Shown: piece after piece, positions 37,690 to 48,650 of the stretch
Layout of the letters: each line of letters begins with the position of its first letter
How positions within the stretch are numbered: position 1 is the first letter of the stretch
NCBI GenBank assembly: GCA_002633025.1
Contig: NMRB01000050.1
Location: forward strand, 701,571 to 765,570
Source: Notospermus geniculatus
Taxonomy: Eukaryota > Nemertea > Pilidiophora > Heteronemertea > Lineidae
DNA length: 64,000 bases
Direction of reading: 5' to 3'
Notes under the pieces: generated by a model
What the model saw: only the letters and a program-made list of their open reading frames with translations
Told to the model about the DNA's origin: nothing
The model's database searches: none
Position numbers and translations under genes: made by a program

Positions 37690-37965
37690 ACAGAGCCATT
37701 CTGACCTTGAAGAAAGCATGATACAGAAATGTTGACCTTCAAGAGGCTTGGAAGGGGATGGCCAAATGACCTTGAACTGAAGGACTTTGACCTTGAGGCA
37801 GTACAATCCAGTAATTTGACCTTCCAGAGGTTTGAGAAGGATTGGGATGGCCATTATGACCTTTTAAAACTGAAGGACTGTGACCTTGAGGAAACATGAC
37901 ACAGAGAAATGGTGACCTTGAAGATGGTTATTATGACCTTGAACTGACGGCCACAACCTTGAACA
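37690..37965. repeat. Repeat with six TGACCTTGA sites (copy A)
   Basis: A degenerate repeat in which TGACCTTGA, the reverse complement of the monomeric nuclear-receptor site TCAAGGTCA, occurs exactly six times, plus near matches (TGACCTTCA, TGACCTTCC). TCAAGGTCA is the known extended half-site for the FTZ-F1/SF-1 and ERR families. Whether it is bound is unknown. Confidence 0.85.
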
Positions 37966-37999
37966 GACCATGNAAAAAAGACTTTACGTTTGAATCACC

Positions 38000-38290
38000 A
38001 GCGTGATTGCCATCCATCTCAGAGATATCCCTCAACTTGGCCATCTACCTCAACAATGCCCCCTAGACATGGCCATCCATATCCAAGTTACCCCCTAAAC
38101 TTGGCCATCTATCTCCGAGATTCCCAGTCAACATCCCCATACATTACTGAGATGCCCCCACATGGCACAACATGGCCTTACCACATCTGCCATGGAATGC
38201 TCTGACAGCATGGCAATCTATCTCATAGATGCCCCCTCGACATTGCCAGCTACCTGCGAAAAGCCCCTTCCATTGGCCAGTTACTGGCAT
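38000..38290. repeat. Degenerate 33-40 bp tandem repeat (copy A)
   Basis: Repeats of TGGCCATCTAYCTC and ATGCCCCCT blocks (with CAACTTGGCCATC). A' counterpart at 50530-50810. Confidence 0.75.
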
Positions 38291-38760
38291 AAATCAATGT
38301 CTGTAGCGGTAGATATTTGCCGATGGTTGAACAAGTAGTGGGTTGTCAACAAAGAAGAAGAAATGAGGAAATAAACAATCAGAAACTATTTGTGTTTGAT
38401 CAATAGCAATGCCAACATTCGTGCAACACCTTGGTAATGCAGAATGTCCGTGCAGAGCACTTTTAAAGTGAACAATATTGGCCAATCTTCAAAACATAAT
38501 CTTATAACTTTTGGGACACAAATTGGTCAAAAACTCACCCAAGCCATTCTTAAAATCACCAGCAGTCAATCCCAATTTACACAAAATCATGCAAGAAACC
38601 ACCCAAATGTCCGAAGTCTGTCTACAAGTTTCCTAATGCTTGAAATCATGACGAGTGAGCCTATGTTTGGAACGTCTAAACAAGGATTATTTTTAAGCCT
38701 GGACAATCTGGTTACCCAAAGAGATTGTGCTATTTGCTAACAAATATCGAGGAACTCTGT

Positions 38761-38838
38761 CTAATGGGAGGGCATCACGGCAAACAGGCTGGGCACGACG
38801 GCAAAATGCCGTCGATGCCGTCGATTAATTCGAGCCCT
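38761..38838. other. Junction between the two duplicated copies
   Basis: 78 bp not present at the corresponding position of either copy and without any N. Read on the minus strand it begins CAGGGCTCGAATTAATCGAC, resembling a terminal sequence of a CAGGG-type (hAT-like) element, and contains the palindrome ACGGCAAAATGCCGT. A transposon end at the junction could reflect a true breakpoint or a mis-join through a repeat. Confidence 0.6.
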
Positions 38839-39272
38839 GTCAATGGAGAGTGCCCTTAGTACTTCAGCTGGAACAATCAGACTTTTCAGTGCAACACCCT
38901 AAAACTCGACCCAGGTTCCAATCTGAAAGAAAACCAAGTTGATATTGATACTGAGGACTTGTAGTTTCAGATGTGATACATAGATGTCACTGCAGGCAGT
39001 GCGGTCTCAAAGCACCAGTCAGTCTGAGTTGGTCACTTTCATGTGCATGTAGGCCTGCCCTCTGTAGGGAGATGGAAAGTCGACAGTTTCCAGAAATCTG
39101 CCTAATTTATCACTCGTCAACCCCCAGTGATGCAAGACAAGCTTCTGAAGGCAGCTCAACCAGGCCAAGTCAAAGACTTCTAAGGTCTGTTACAGCGACG
39201 GAAACACGACTTGTCCATCATTTTCCAACTCGTCCATCATTCATGTCATTTTCCAACTCTCTGGCCAACTAT

Positions 39273-39437
39273 TCATGGTTTCCACGACGTAACTCCGACA
39301 ATGTCCGCCTTTGCTGACGTCGCCATGATGACGCAAAGCCGGGGGGCAAAATGCATTGCTGATGATGCAAACATAATGCAAGGCCGGGGGGCAAAATGCG
39401 CAACGTCACAGAAAGATGTTACGTCGTGGAAACGATG
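39273..39437. mobile_element. MITE (copy in A')
   Basis: Allelic counterpart of 29261-29425, with the same arms and the same internal GGCAAAATGC direct repeat; only small differences. Confidence 0.8.
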
Positions 39438-40062
39438 AATAAAAGTGGCCACAAAATACAACCACAGACACAAGACATCAACTGCGTGAGAACGACACTT
39501 AGTCGGCCAATTCCGAGGGTGAGTACCCAATCTGACCAGACTCTGTTGTGGTGACGAACATTGGATTCTCCATAAGGCTGCAACTTCTGACACCAGGATA
39601 AAAGCTTTCTGGCCAATACTGATACAAGTGGAATGTGGCCAAAGACGGTGCTGGTGTCACGTGTGCTGAGCAGTGTATCATCAAGACTACAGATACAAAT
39701 GAAGCAAGCCTTGCCAATGTGAGAGTGAAGACCAGAAAACATGGGACTGCCTGTATTGTGAATTTTGCTCGCTTCCAACATCACCCCCACAAACGTTTGT
39801 TTTGTCAGTGATGTAGGGGAGCTGAGCAAATGCTGGAGTTCCTGATAAGATTACGATGGGTCGTGGACGGTCACATGATGACACACTGCTTTCATTCAGC
39901 ACAGCTCTGATTGTGATGCAGCCAAACCATTGTGAGGTGTATGCCGTGCAAAATGGCTGCCACAAGTTTACACCAGGAGGCACGGACACGACACAGACTT
40001 GCGTAAGTGGTGTGAGATTCTGACGTGTGCTGTGATCGACGCCATTCAACACCAACTCTTAC

Positions 40063-40101
40063 CATCATCATTATGCCACTTCCAACCACCCCTGATGCCA
40101 C
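40063..40101 (-). CDS. Candidate 39-nt exon, unidentified gene (A')
   Basis: Acceptor TTGCTAG, donor ATG|GTAAGA. It reads VASGVVGSGIMMM in phase 0 at both ends, which fits the phase-0 end of the candidate exon 40629-40710. Very short and hydrophobic; supported only by splice signals, phase and conservation in both copies. Confidence 0.22.
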
Positions 40102-40230
40102 CTAGCAACCAGACAAGACATTAACATTAATAAAACAGTTTCAGGCCAAACAATGTAAAAAGCAAACAGAATCTCATTCGAGAAACAAATACTGGTATTG
40201 CTTCAGCTAGTCACTTGTCGGTTGAACCTG

Positions 40231-40379
40231 CAGGGCCGTATTTAGCTTTTTGGTCCTGGGGGATTAAAGCCTCTCTGGGGAGGGGGGGAGCAAGACCTTT
40301 TTTGCCATTTTTTGCCCAAAATCTGCATGAAAATCACATTTTTTTTGGTTGGCTCCCTGCCCCGCTAAATACGCCCCTG
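40231..40379. mobile_element. hAT-like MITE present only in A'
   Basis: 149 bp with ends CAGGGCCGTATTTAGC and GCTAAATACGCCCCTG, flanked by ACCTG on each side (40226-40230 and 40380-40384). Copy A has the single, empty ACCTG site at 30178-30182. This is a clean insertion polymorphism. The CAGGG-type tip suggests a hAT-like origin; the 5-bp target duplication leaves the superfamily open. Confidence 0.9.
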
Positions 40380-40628
40380 ACCTGCATGCGCCCAACCTCT
40401 CATGCAGGACACCAATCAGAGTCATATTTACGGCGATCTGGACAAATTGGACAAGTTGGATGTTGAAGTTGAACACAAGGACACCTTGAATAGTTTCAGC
40501 AACATATTGTCCAAATTTCAGAATTCAGCACAAGGTGTTGGATGTGTACCGGTCAACAATAACACATGCAGGCAACGAAGATTTGGCTCTCAGAGAGGGC
40601 TGCATCAAGTCCAAGGAGGGGTTCTCAC

Positions 40629-40710
40629 CGTATTCCTATTAGTATCCGATTCCACATCAAATTTCCTACCAAGGGCTCGGCCGAGATAGAAGGCATCCAT
40701 ACGAGACATA
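40629..40710 (-). CDS. Candidate 82-nt exon, unidentified gene (A')
   Basis: Acceptor AAATTAG, donor ACG|GTGAGA. The first base completes a Ser codon (AG|T) begun by the candidate exon 41131-41195; then follow 27 codons including AFYLGRALGRKFD and ESDTNRNT. Open in both copies with one Val/Ala change. No family recognised. Confidence 0.33.
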
Positions 40711-41130
40711 CTAATTTACGATACCAACACTTCAAAGAGCAAACCCCTTAACAGAGCTTTGAGTTCCGTTCTGAGGCACATACACATCGTCATCATACGG
40801 TGGAATTTTCCATTTCTAGCAGATAATTAGCCAAAAGAAGGCTTGGGTGGTTGACTCACGATTAACAGAATAAATGACAGGTGACAAAAGACATCCATTG
40901 TTGTTTTAGTTCTTTCCTGATTGAGGAATCTAAACGCTAGGATTTAATTGAGACAAAATTGAACAGGATAATCCTTTCAGAAATGTTAGATTATCTATGG
41001 ATTAACATGTGTTTGGAGTATGACACAAAGAAACAATGACAGAAGGCCAGCACATTATCATGTTGACAGAACTCACTTGAAAAATGTCAAACGTCAGAAT
41101 TTGTGCTTAACACAGTCCCATATTTCTCAC

Positions 41131-41195
41131 CTCAACTGGTCTCCGATTTTAGAATCGAACTGGACTTCAAGAGATGGCTGTGCAACATTTAGGAA
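41131..41195 (-). CDS. Candidate 65-nt exon, unidentified gene (A')
   Basis: Acceptor GTTTAG, donor TTGAG|GTGAGA. It reads FLNVA, then QPSLEVQFDSKIGDQL, starting in phase 0 and ending in phase 2, which matches the next candidate exon (40629-40710). Arg in copy A replaces the Gln. The residue pattern looks protein-like but I cannot name the protein. Confidence 0.33.
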
Positions 41196-41639
41196 CTAAA
41201 CGTTCCTGGGTCCGATTATTCGAAATTGGGCCTCCCTACCTTCAAATTCCTAGTGTGCCTTCTCGACATTTTGCTGGCATCTAAAACCAAGTCCCTATAC
41301 CAACCCATTTACAAAGAGCAAGGTCGTAGAATTCACAGCAAACACATGTACTAGCAGTATTCAATGCCTGATGACTAAACCCGCAGCTTTTATCCAGAAG
41401 TCTGCTAATTCAAGGCGGTGATTACAACATGCCAAATAATCAGTAAACTACGGTACTGACTGGACTCCTGCAAACAACCGGAAAATCATTCCTGTCTACG
41501 GGCAAATCACATGTAATTTGTCTCGTCAGCTTTTGCAGGGCCAGATTTTCAGCTGGCCTTGGGCCGACACAACCGTCACCAACAAGACAACTTCACCATA
41601 GGCCAGAGGACACAGCTTCACATGAAGATGAGCACTCAC

Positions 41640-41667
41640 CATGACGAAAGGTAAAGATGCTTCAAAT
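41640..41667 (-). CDS. Candidate 28-nt exon, unidentified gene (A')
   Basis: Acceptor AAGCCAG, donor CATG|GTGAGT. It reads one base plus FEASLPFVM, ending in phase 0, compatible with the exon at 41131-41195. Very short, so the weakest of the chain. Confidence 0.2.
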
Positions 41668-41735
41668 CTGGCTTAAGAAACAAATTCGACTGATGGAATC
41701 AATGACTTACTTCATGTCTGGATTCCTGTCGAATA

Positions 41736-41932
41736 CTGTAAACCGCGAAATTTTCGCGAGCGTTTTATTTTCGCGATGAGGGGTCAAAACGCGAACTTAA
41801 ATCGTGCGAAAATCGCTGGGTCTTAAACATTTCTGAACCCCAAGGGCCATTATCGCGAAATTTATTCTTGGCGAATTCGCGAAGTACGAAAATCGCGAAC
41901 AATTAGTACCGCGAAAATTTCACGGTTTACAG
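41736..41932. mobile_element. TA-flanked MITE, rich in CGCGAAA
   Basis: Ends CTGTAAACCGCGAAATTTTC and the reverse complement of the right end, CTGTAAACCGTGAAATTTTC, lie between TA dinucleotides (41734-41735, 41933-41934). The interior repeats CGCGAA/TTCGCG. Tc1/mariner-like target site; no transposase. Confidence 0.88.
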
Positions 41933-42279
41933 TACAAATCAGAAAGACTTGATTCCGTTCCGTTTGTGATAATCTCACCGAGACTGGCAGTGATTTCCCT
42001 CAAAGTCAAATAACTTAAAGAACACCACTCGAAATACTCGAGAATTGTAAGTTTTAAGAAGTGTGGTCATTGAGTTTATTGGTTTGACCTGATATCCATA
42101 TCTAATCGAGAATTTCTCCTTCAGGAAGTTCAAGAAGCCAAAACTTCCTAGTTCAAGAATTCAGCACTGAAGTCCAAGAATGACAGTTGTGGTTCACCCA
42201 AAATGTCACCGTTTCCTTCTGATATGTCATGACAAATTGAAGATTTCTTCACTCAAATACATGTTACAAAGAGGATACA

Positions 42280-42330
42280 ATGTTACAATGTGGAGGCGTG
42301 GGTTCGAATCCCGGTACTGTCGATAGGCAT
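42280..42330 (+). other. B-box-like tRNA/SINE remnant
   Basis: GGCGTGGGTTCGAATCCCGG resembles the T-arm of a tRNA, but no A box or acceptor pairing precedes it. Confidence 0.3.
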
Positions 42331-43633
42331 ACTGACCAACATAGCAGACCTATGATGATTCATGTTACAAAGAAGCAGACATACCATCATGTACCGTACC
42401 TCCTCGGGCCAGTTTTAGTGTTGCCAGATGGTTCCTCGAATCGCCCTCAATGTAGAAAAAGACAATTCAATCAAGACACAGAAAAGGGCCGCGAAACCAT
42501 AATATCAGAACAGAGTGTAACTGCGATTGTCACAGCATAAGCCCCTCCCACATCATCTTCACACGACATCTTCTTCCTGTGTCACATCACGACAGGAAGC
42601 GAGGAGACATGAGCTTCATCATCTAATCATAAAACAGCTACAGGCATCGAAGTGAACCTGTTATTGCTCGGAGCGTGTCCTTATATAAGATTTATCGTAG
42701 AATAAAAAGACATCCTTCGAGGAAATTTCCAGAGATAGCAATGCTAACCCTAAGCAGGTGGCTTTATGATCAATGATAAAATGAGATGAACCCTTCAGGT
42801 GCAGCTGCAGGCACCCTTTGTGAGTTTGCTGGCGTCCAACATGACAATCTGACATTGAAAAGAAGGCAGTGTTATTCTGCTTCTAGCATAACTAACATTA
42901 CCATCACGCAAATGAATAGCTGTGAATTCATCTCGTGGAAATGAGCAATCTGAGATTTCTTTATTGTTTGAAATACGGAGCCATGTATAGTTTTCATGTG
43001 GGAAGATCAATGCTAATTGTATTCCTCCCACAGATCGGATCGTGTTCGATCTAGTGTCAAGTAACTTCACGGAGAAATACGGTACGCCAATTATCAACAT
43101 ACGTACACAACCACCTCACCTAAAGGCGTGTTTCCACTACGACATATTTGCACGGTTTCCAGAGGCATTGTGTTCATCTGTGCTTACAATATCGCACATC
43201 AAGAGCTGGCAGAGTCAAGGCCACGTTACGATGTTGTGCAGCTTTGCGCTATTTACTGCAGTGTCTCTCCAGAAACGTTTCTGGGGGACTCAAGTGGCAG
43301 CTCCTTTAGCGCTTCACTTGATTCTCACAGACCTTCATCTGGGAATCGAATCGTCCCCACTACAGCCGCCCTTTTACTAAAGTTCCACTAATGTAATCAA
43401 ATATTAATGCAATTCAATGTCCCAGCGAGAATATAATCCACCTCCGTTTTCTGATTACCATTCTTAATTGCATTTAGATCTCAGATTAAATGCAGCAACC
43501 AAGGTCACTGAACTCTTGAAGGTCACAGTTGATGCACGTTCTGTATTGAACGGTGAAACAAATGATGATACTTTTGCTTTTGGTGTCCTTTGCAAAGAGG
43601 TGTGCTCCTTCCCCAGCAGTGTCCTCTAAAGGA

Positions 43634-44045
43634 GGTTCCACTACAGCCCTGCACTTGAAGGTTCCACTACATTCCACAGTCATACTCATAGGGATGTTCC
43701 ACTACAGTTCTACAGTTCAAGAGTCATAGGGAGCGACCTGTTCCACTACAGTTCAAGAGTCATAGGGAGCGACCTGTTCCACTACAGTTCAACAGTCATA
43801 GGGAGACCTGTTCCACAGTCATAGGGTCGTAGGGAGGTTCCACTACATTCCAGTCATAGAGACCTGTCTTACTACAGCTCCACAGTCATAAGGAGACTTG
43901 TTCCACTACAGTTCCACAGTCATAGGGAGGCTCCACTACATTCCAGTCATAGAGACATGTTCCACTACAGTTCCACAGTCAATAGGGAGGTTCCACTACA
44001 GTTCCAGTCATAGACAGATCTCTTCCGTTACAGTTCAACAGTCAG
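43634..44045. repeat. 27-30 bp minisatellite (copy A')
   Basis: Same unit as 32345-32850 but a shorter array with different internal duplications (for example two GAGTCATAGGGAGCGACCTG units not seen in A). Confidence 0.92.
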
Positions 44046-44437
44046 AGAACCAACAATCAGAAACGCAGCCTTCCATAAATGACAGAGTGGAAAAAAGGCA
44101 TCCATCATCCAAAATGGCTGCATTTGGGAAGGAAAGGAAATCATTTCACATTGTCACCTGCCTCATCACTAGATCTGGGATGGCATTTCTGAGATGGAAG
44201 TCAAGTGGCGGGGATATGTAGACTATGCATTGCGGGTGAGGAGGGGAGGAGTTGGTATGGGAACTACTCTGCTGAAGATGTCTAATGTCATAGAGAGTAG
44301 AGGAAACAGGAGCCACGGAGATGTGGTCATCATAGCTAGAATCAACAAGTACCGGGTAAAAGCACATTGTGTCTTAGGACTACTGGATTGACTCTTCGAC
44401 CATACAAAAGACCTGGAGCACCTTGAAGCTCTTACTA

Positions 44438-44970
44438 TAGACATGGCCCAGAATTACCGGACCTATGTTTACATAGATTGACATGACACCTATTTTCAGA
44501 CGGCCAGTGCATAAAAACTACGCTATGAAAGTGAACCCACCACCCATCAAAACGGAGTACGAGATCTCTAGATCATCCCCATGTAAACAATACGGTGTGT
44601 ATCTCCTCAATATGTGTGTACAGATCGATTGAAGTTGAAATTTTGGTTCTTATGTTTGCACAACACATGTTTTGCGTTGGGAAAGCTGTGGATTTCTGTT
44701 GCGTCGTGACGCCAATGACGTAACGTCACGCCCGCCGCACACACGAATTTTGACCATTTTTCTGATGATTGCCTCAATAAAATCACTCTTTTCTAAATCT
44801 TCGATCATTTGGGTCCCAAAATTTTTGGGTTGCCAATATCCAGAAGTAATCCTCTTTCCAATGGCCAAAAAGAATAAAATTATTGGCAAGCTAAATCTGA
44901 TTTCTGCTTACATCTTTAGGAGATGGTCGAAAACTGGACCGGGTGTCCCGTTAATTCTGGGCCATGTCTA
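44438..44970. mobile_element. MITE present only in A' (533 bp)
   Basis: Ends TAGACATGGCCCAGAATTA and the reverse complement TAATTCTGGGCCATGTCTA, flanked by TA. Copy A near 33240-33260 has the uninterrupted CTAGGCC site. The open frame at 44672-45049 starts inside it and runs out into the flank, so I reject it as a gene. Confidence 0.85.
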
Positions 44971-45344
44971 TAGGCCTAGGTTTGCAAGAAATTTCAAAAA
45001 TGTTGAAATTCTTACTATAAATGACCTCACTCGCTCCTTATCAAGATAATGATAACATGGAATTGCCCCATACGAAAACATGGTCAACGACAACAGGATC
45101 ACTATAAAAGTCTGATAGATAGATAGATTTATGAACACTTGATCAATGCATTCCAGTCAATCACTATCTCAATGATAGCTGTCCATCTGTTTATTATGAC
45201 AGATAAAAGCTTGAAATGGTTCATGCACAGGTTGTCAGAGGGAGAGCTTCTGTTCTCTGTCCATGAGGCTTGGCCTTCACAGAAACATCCATGCTGGAAA
45301 GGTCGCAGACTGTCTGGCCCAACTTTGCCAGTTCAAATCATGGC

Positions 45345-45485
45345 TGGACCCTTTCTTTATGTGACAGAGAGGGTCACTATACTTGACAATCCCAACGCCA
45401 ATGCCTTATGTGAGGATCCGTGGGTTCGAGTCCGCTAGGAAGTTACGTCTTTCACCTCAGAAACCTGTTATTATTTCAGGACAAG
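45345..45485 (+). mobile_element. tRNA-derived SINE (copy A')
   Basis: Allelic copy of 33585-33725, essentially identical through the B box and tail. Confidence 0.6.
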
Positions 45486-46139
45486 ACAATCCCAACGAGG
45501 ATATTCAGGGGTTTATATAGCACTTGTTGCCCTATGCCACTGCCCGCAAATAGGGGTGACCTAAGAAAGCTAGCAGTACGAACCCCTAACATGCAACAAC
45601 CCCATGGCCAAGGTTGCTCGTAGCCAAGGGGACAGTGATGACGGCAAGCTGAGTATCAAAACCAAACAATGGTGAACCATCATTGGCTATCTGCTGTACA
45701 AAAACATCTACACCGTTCCACCTCAACAATCCTCCCTAAGCATGACACAACAAAGAGATGGCTCATGTCATACTCCTAGCAAGCCTGTCATCAATCAATA
45801 CATTTATTGACATTTGAAACTGTTTGTTTACATTTTTAAAATTGCTATATATTGCAAATGATACATGTCCAAAACAATAAAGCAAGCAGTTCGTTTCGGC
45901 ATCCAAAAATTGACCTTAACATATGAAGAGCACTGGAACAAGTGAAAATTAGAATGAAATGAATCATAATATTAGATAGCGGCTGACGTTTGCTGGTGCT
46001 GCTTTTTCAGAACAGCCCTTAGAATGTACTGGAAAGGAAATCTTTGGAAAAGATTTCAACGATACTTTGTTCACCGACATTCAACAACCAAGAGTCTGTC
46101 TTGTAATGAAACATTTCTCAAAGGCCCAACACCAATTTC

Positions 46140-46450
46140 TGAACAGCCAATATGGAGGGAACATACTGTACCCACTTATGATTTCTGAACAGCCAATAGA
46201 CTGTTATTACAAAGGAACCATTTCCAAAGACCTGATTTCATCACCACTTCACACAATTTAAGAACAGCCAATAGACCATATGACATAGGAACCATTTTAC
46301 AAAGACCGGAATTCATCACCACTTCACACTATTTCAGAACAGCCAATAGAATATATAACACAGGAAACATTTCCCCAATTCTACATCCTCACCACTTCAC
46401 ATAATTTGAGAACAGCCAATAGACTATATAACATAGGAAACATTTCCCAA
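46140..46450. repeat. 65-bp-class tandem repeat (copy A')
   Basis: As 34380-34690, with small sequence and length differences. Confidence 0.85.
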
Positions 46451-46803
46451 GCCTTCATCTGTACTTCTCTCTTTCCGTCATGTCATACAAATAAATCAGC
46501 CCTTCTGGTTGACTGAAGATGGAAATTGATTTCTTCAGATCAATTATCCCCCTCACGCAGCATCCACCGATCAGCCGAAATGAGGAAGATGGAGACGGTG
46601 TGTAGAGAATCAGTTGAGGATGAAATGTACCGGGTACAGTGACATGTCTTATGTCAGAGTGGTGCAATGGAAATGCTGGCGCCTGTCACCACTGAGGGTC
46701 CGGGTTTGATCCGCTGTTCATGTGAGAGGGAAGGCAACTTGGTTTGATAATGCAGATTTTCTCCGGGGACTCCAGTTTTCTCCTACTGGAGATTAGAATC
46801 ACT

Positions 46804-46988
46804 AAATGTGACCCGTGACAGCAAAATGAGTCGGAATGCACCGGAAAGAAGATCCAAGATGACACCAGAAATGGACAAAGTCAGAATGGGCAGACAATCC
46901 CGAAATCAACAAACCCGTTGGTGTCACCTTGGGCATGTTGGGTCTTCTGTGCACATTCCGACTGATTTTGCAGTCACGGGTCACAAAT
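46804..46988. mobile_element. MITE (copy A')
   Basis: Allelic copy of 35039-35230; arms AATGTGACCCGTGACAGC and its complement are slightly better matched. Confidence 0.78.
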
Positions 46989-48139
46989 GTTGTCTAGAGA
47001 GCTGAAAGGTAGTAGACTATTGGGTTCTAGCTCACAATTCAATATTTCAAAATCATCTCCACCAGGGGAATATGCCTTTCCTTGACTATGAGGAGGCTGC
47101 CGCTGAATCTCCATCCCTTGATTCTCAGGAATACGTATGGAGATGTATGGAGTACATCAAACAAGTAGAGGATGAAATGTACAAGGTCATGTCTTTTCTA
47201 GAAATAGAAACATAGAGGGATAAGCCTTGACCCTGAGGACCACACCATAACCATCTCCATCCTTTGATAAATTGATTCCGAACAAAACGGGTCCATTTAC
47301 AAAATCGGTGGCTCCACACAGCCACAGTCGACAATCTCTCAAACAGAGGAAAGATACACATAGACGTCCTTGACGGGGAAGGAATACATGCATGTGTCAT
47401 AATAAAGGCAACTCAAGCTTCACTGAATTATATCAATCTAATCAACAACTCAAACTGCAAGTCTCACCACCTGCGTTGCAATTCATGAATTGGTTATCAA
47501 CCAGATTGCGATATTCCATGATATACTCGGGTGACACGAACTCGAAAAAGAGGCTAGTATGCCGAGAATGTCAGGTGTGTTTTCATCATTCCCAAAGTTG
47601 CGAAGGTGATTATTGTTACTTGGACAGATCGGCATGACAATCAATTGAAACCCAAAATGTCAGAAACATTTCAATGGCAGGCAAATATCACAGTTTCCTC
47701 TGAAAAAAAGATCAGAGTTTCTTCTGAAAAAAGACCCCAACATACATGTATCACAAAGTCCAAGGGTATACCCTGCCCTTCAACTTCTAATAACAAAGTA
47801 AAATATAATTTCATCATTTCACCTTCATCTTCACCCCTGACGCATAGTTCACATAAAAAGGTCACGTGACTTGTGTTACAAATCCATCCACCTTGATACC
47901 CTGAGGGAAGTGTACAGCTAATAGCTTCAAATGGTAAAAGGTCGTGTTTTATACATTAAGGATCGTGTTTCAAATGAAGAAGAAATGAGATGAGTCTTTG
48001 TAGTGTAATAATTTGGTAGCTGAAACCATGCTTTGTCATCATCAGTTGTTCATACACAATGAATCAGAACCTGTGGTTATGGAGATGTGTTAATGTTTTT
48101 AGGAGATCACAGATTTCACACAACTGTTCAATTCATGGT

Positions 48140-48650
48140 GATTTTGTGCAGCTGTTCATGTAGCTGTCTGTGGAAAGTTAATGCAGATGTCTGTGGAACC
48201 TCATGCAGCTGTCTGTGAAACCTCATGCAGCTGTCCACTCCATGAAGATTTCATGTAGCTGTCCGAGATTTCATGCAGCTGTCTGAGGAGATTTCATGCA
48301 GCTGTCTGTGAAACCTCATGTAGTTGTCCATGCCATGAAGATATCATGTAGCTGTCTGAGGAGATTTCATGCAGCTGTCAGTGAAACCTCATGCAGATCT
48401 GTGAAAGTCATGCATCTGTCCACTCCATGAAGATTTCATGTAGCTGTCTGAGGAGATTTCATGCAGCTATCTGTGGAGATTTCAGGCAGCTGTCGGTGAA
48501 ACCTCATGCAGCTCTCCACTCAATGAAGATTTCATGCAGCTGTCTGAGGAGATTTCATGCAGCTGTCTGAGGAGATTTCATGCAGATGATTTCATGCAGC
48601 TGTCCACAGAGATTTTATGCAGCTCTTCAAGAAGATCTCATGCAGGTGTC
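48140..48650. repeat. About 24-bp minisatellite (copy A')
   Basis: Same units as 36380-36820 with altered number and order. Confidence 0.92.

Larger units (their letters stand above)
28827..38760. repeat. Copy A of a 10-12 kb duplicated segment
   Basis: From GTCAATGGAGAGCGCCCTTA to AACTCTGTCT this segment matches 38839-51282 in the same orientation almost throughout, with scattered SNPs, short indels, altered minisatellite lengths and several transposon-sized presence/absence differences. Two Ns (31532, 37973) sit in copy A where A' has extra sequence, about 1.17 kb at 41662-42830 and about 0.74 kb at 49760-50500, so copy A is incompletely assembled. The pattern fits two haplotypes placed in tandem, although a real recent duplication is not excluded. 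Apart from weak candidate exons, no known gene was recognised in it. Confidence 0.9.

Noticed and set aside
39687-40055. 122-codon minus-strand frame in A'
   Set aside because: The counterpart in copy A is shifted by a 5-bp indel, so the frame is not maintained between copies.
44672-45049. 125-codon open frame
   Set aside because: It starts inside a MITE that is absent from copy A and runs out into the flank.
46455-46560. Minus-strand peptide ending IYLYDMTEREKYR and a stop as a terminal exon
   Set aside because: Only one acceptor-like site and no upstream partner of matching phase could be found; left out as unsupported.
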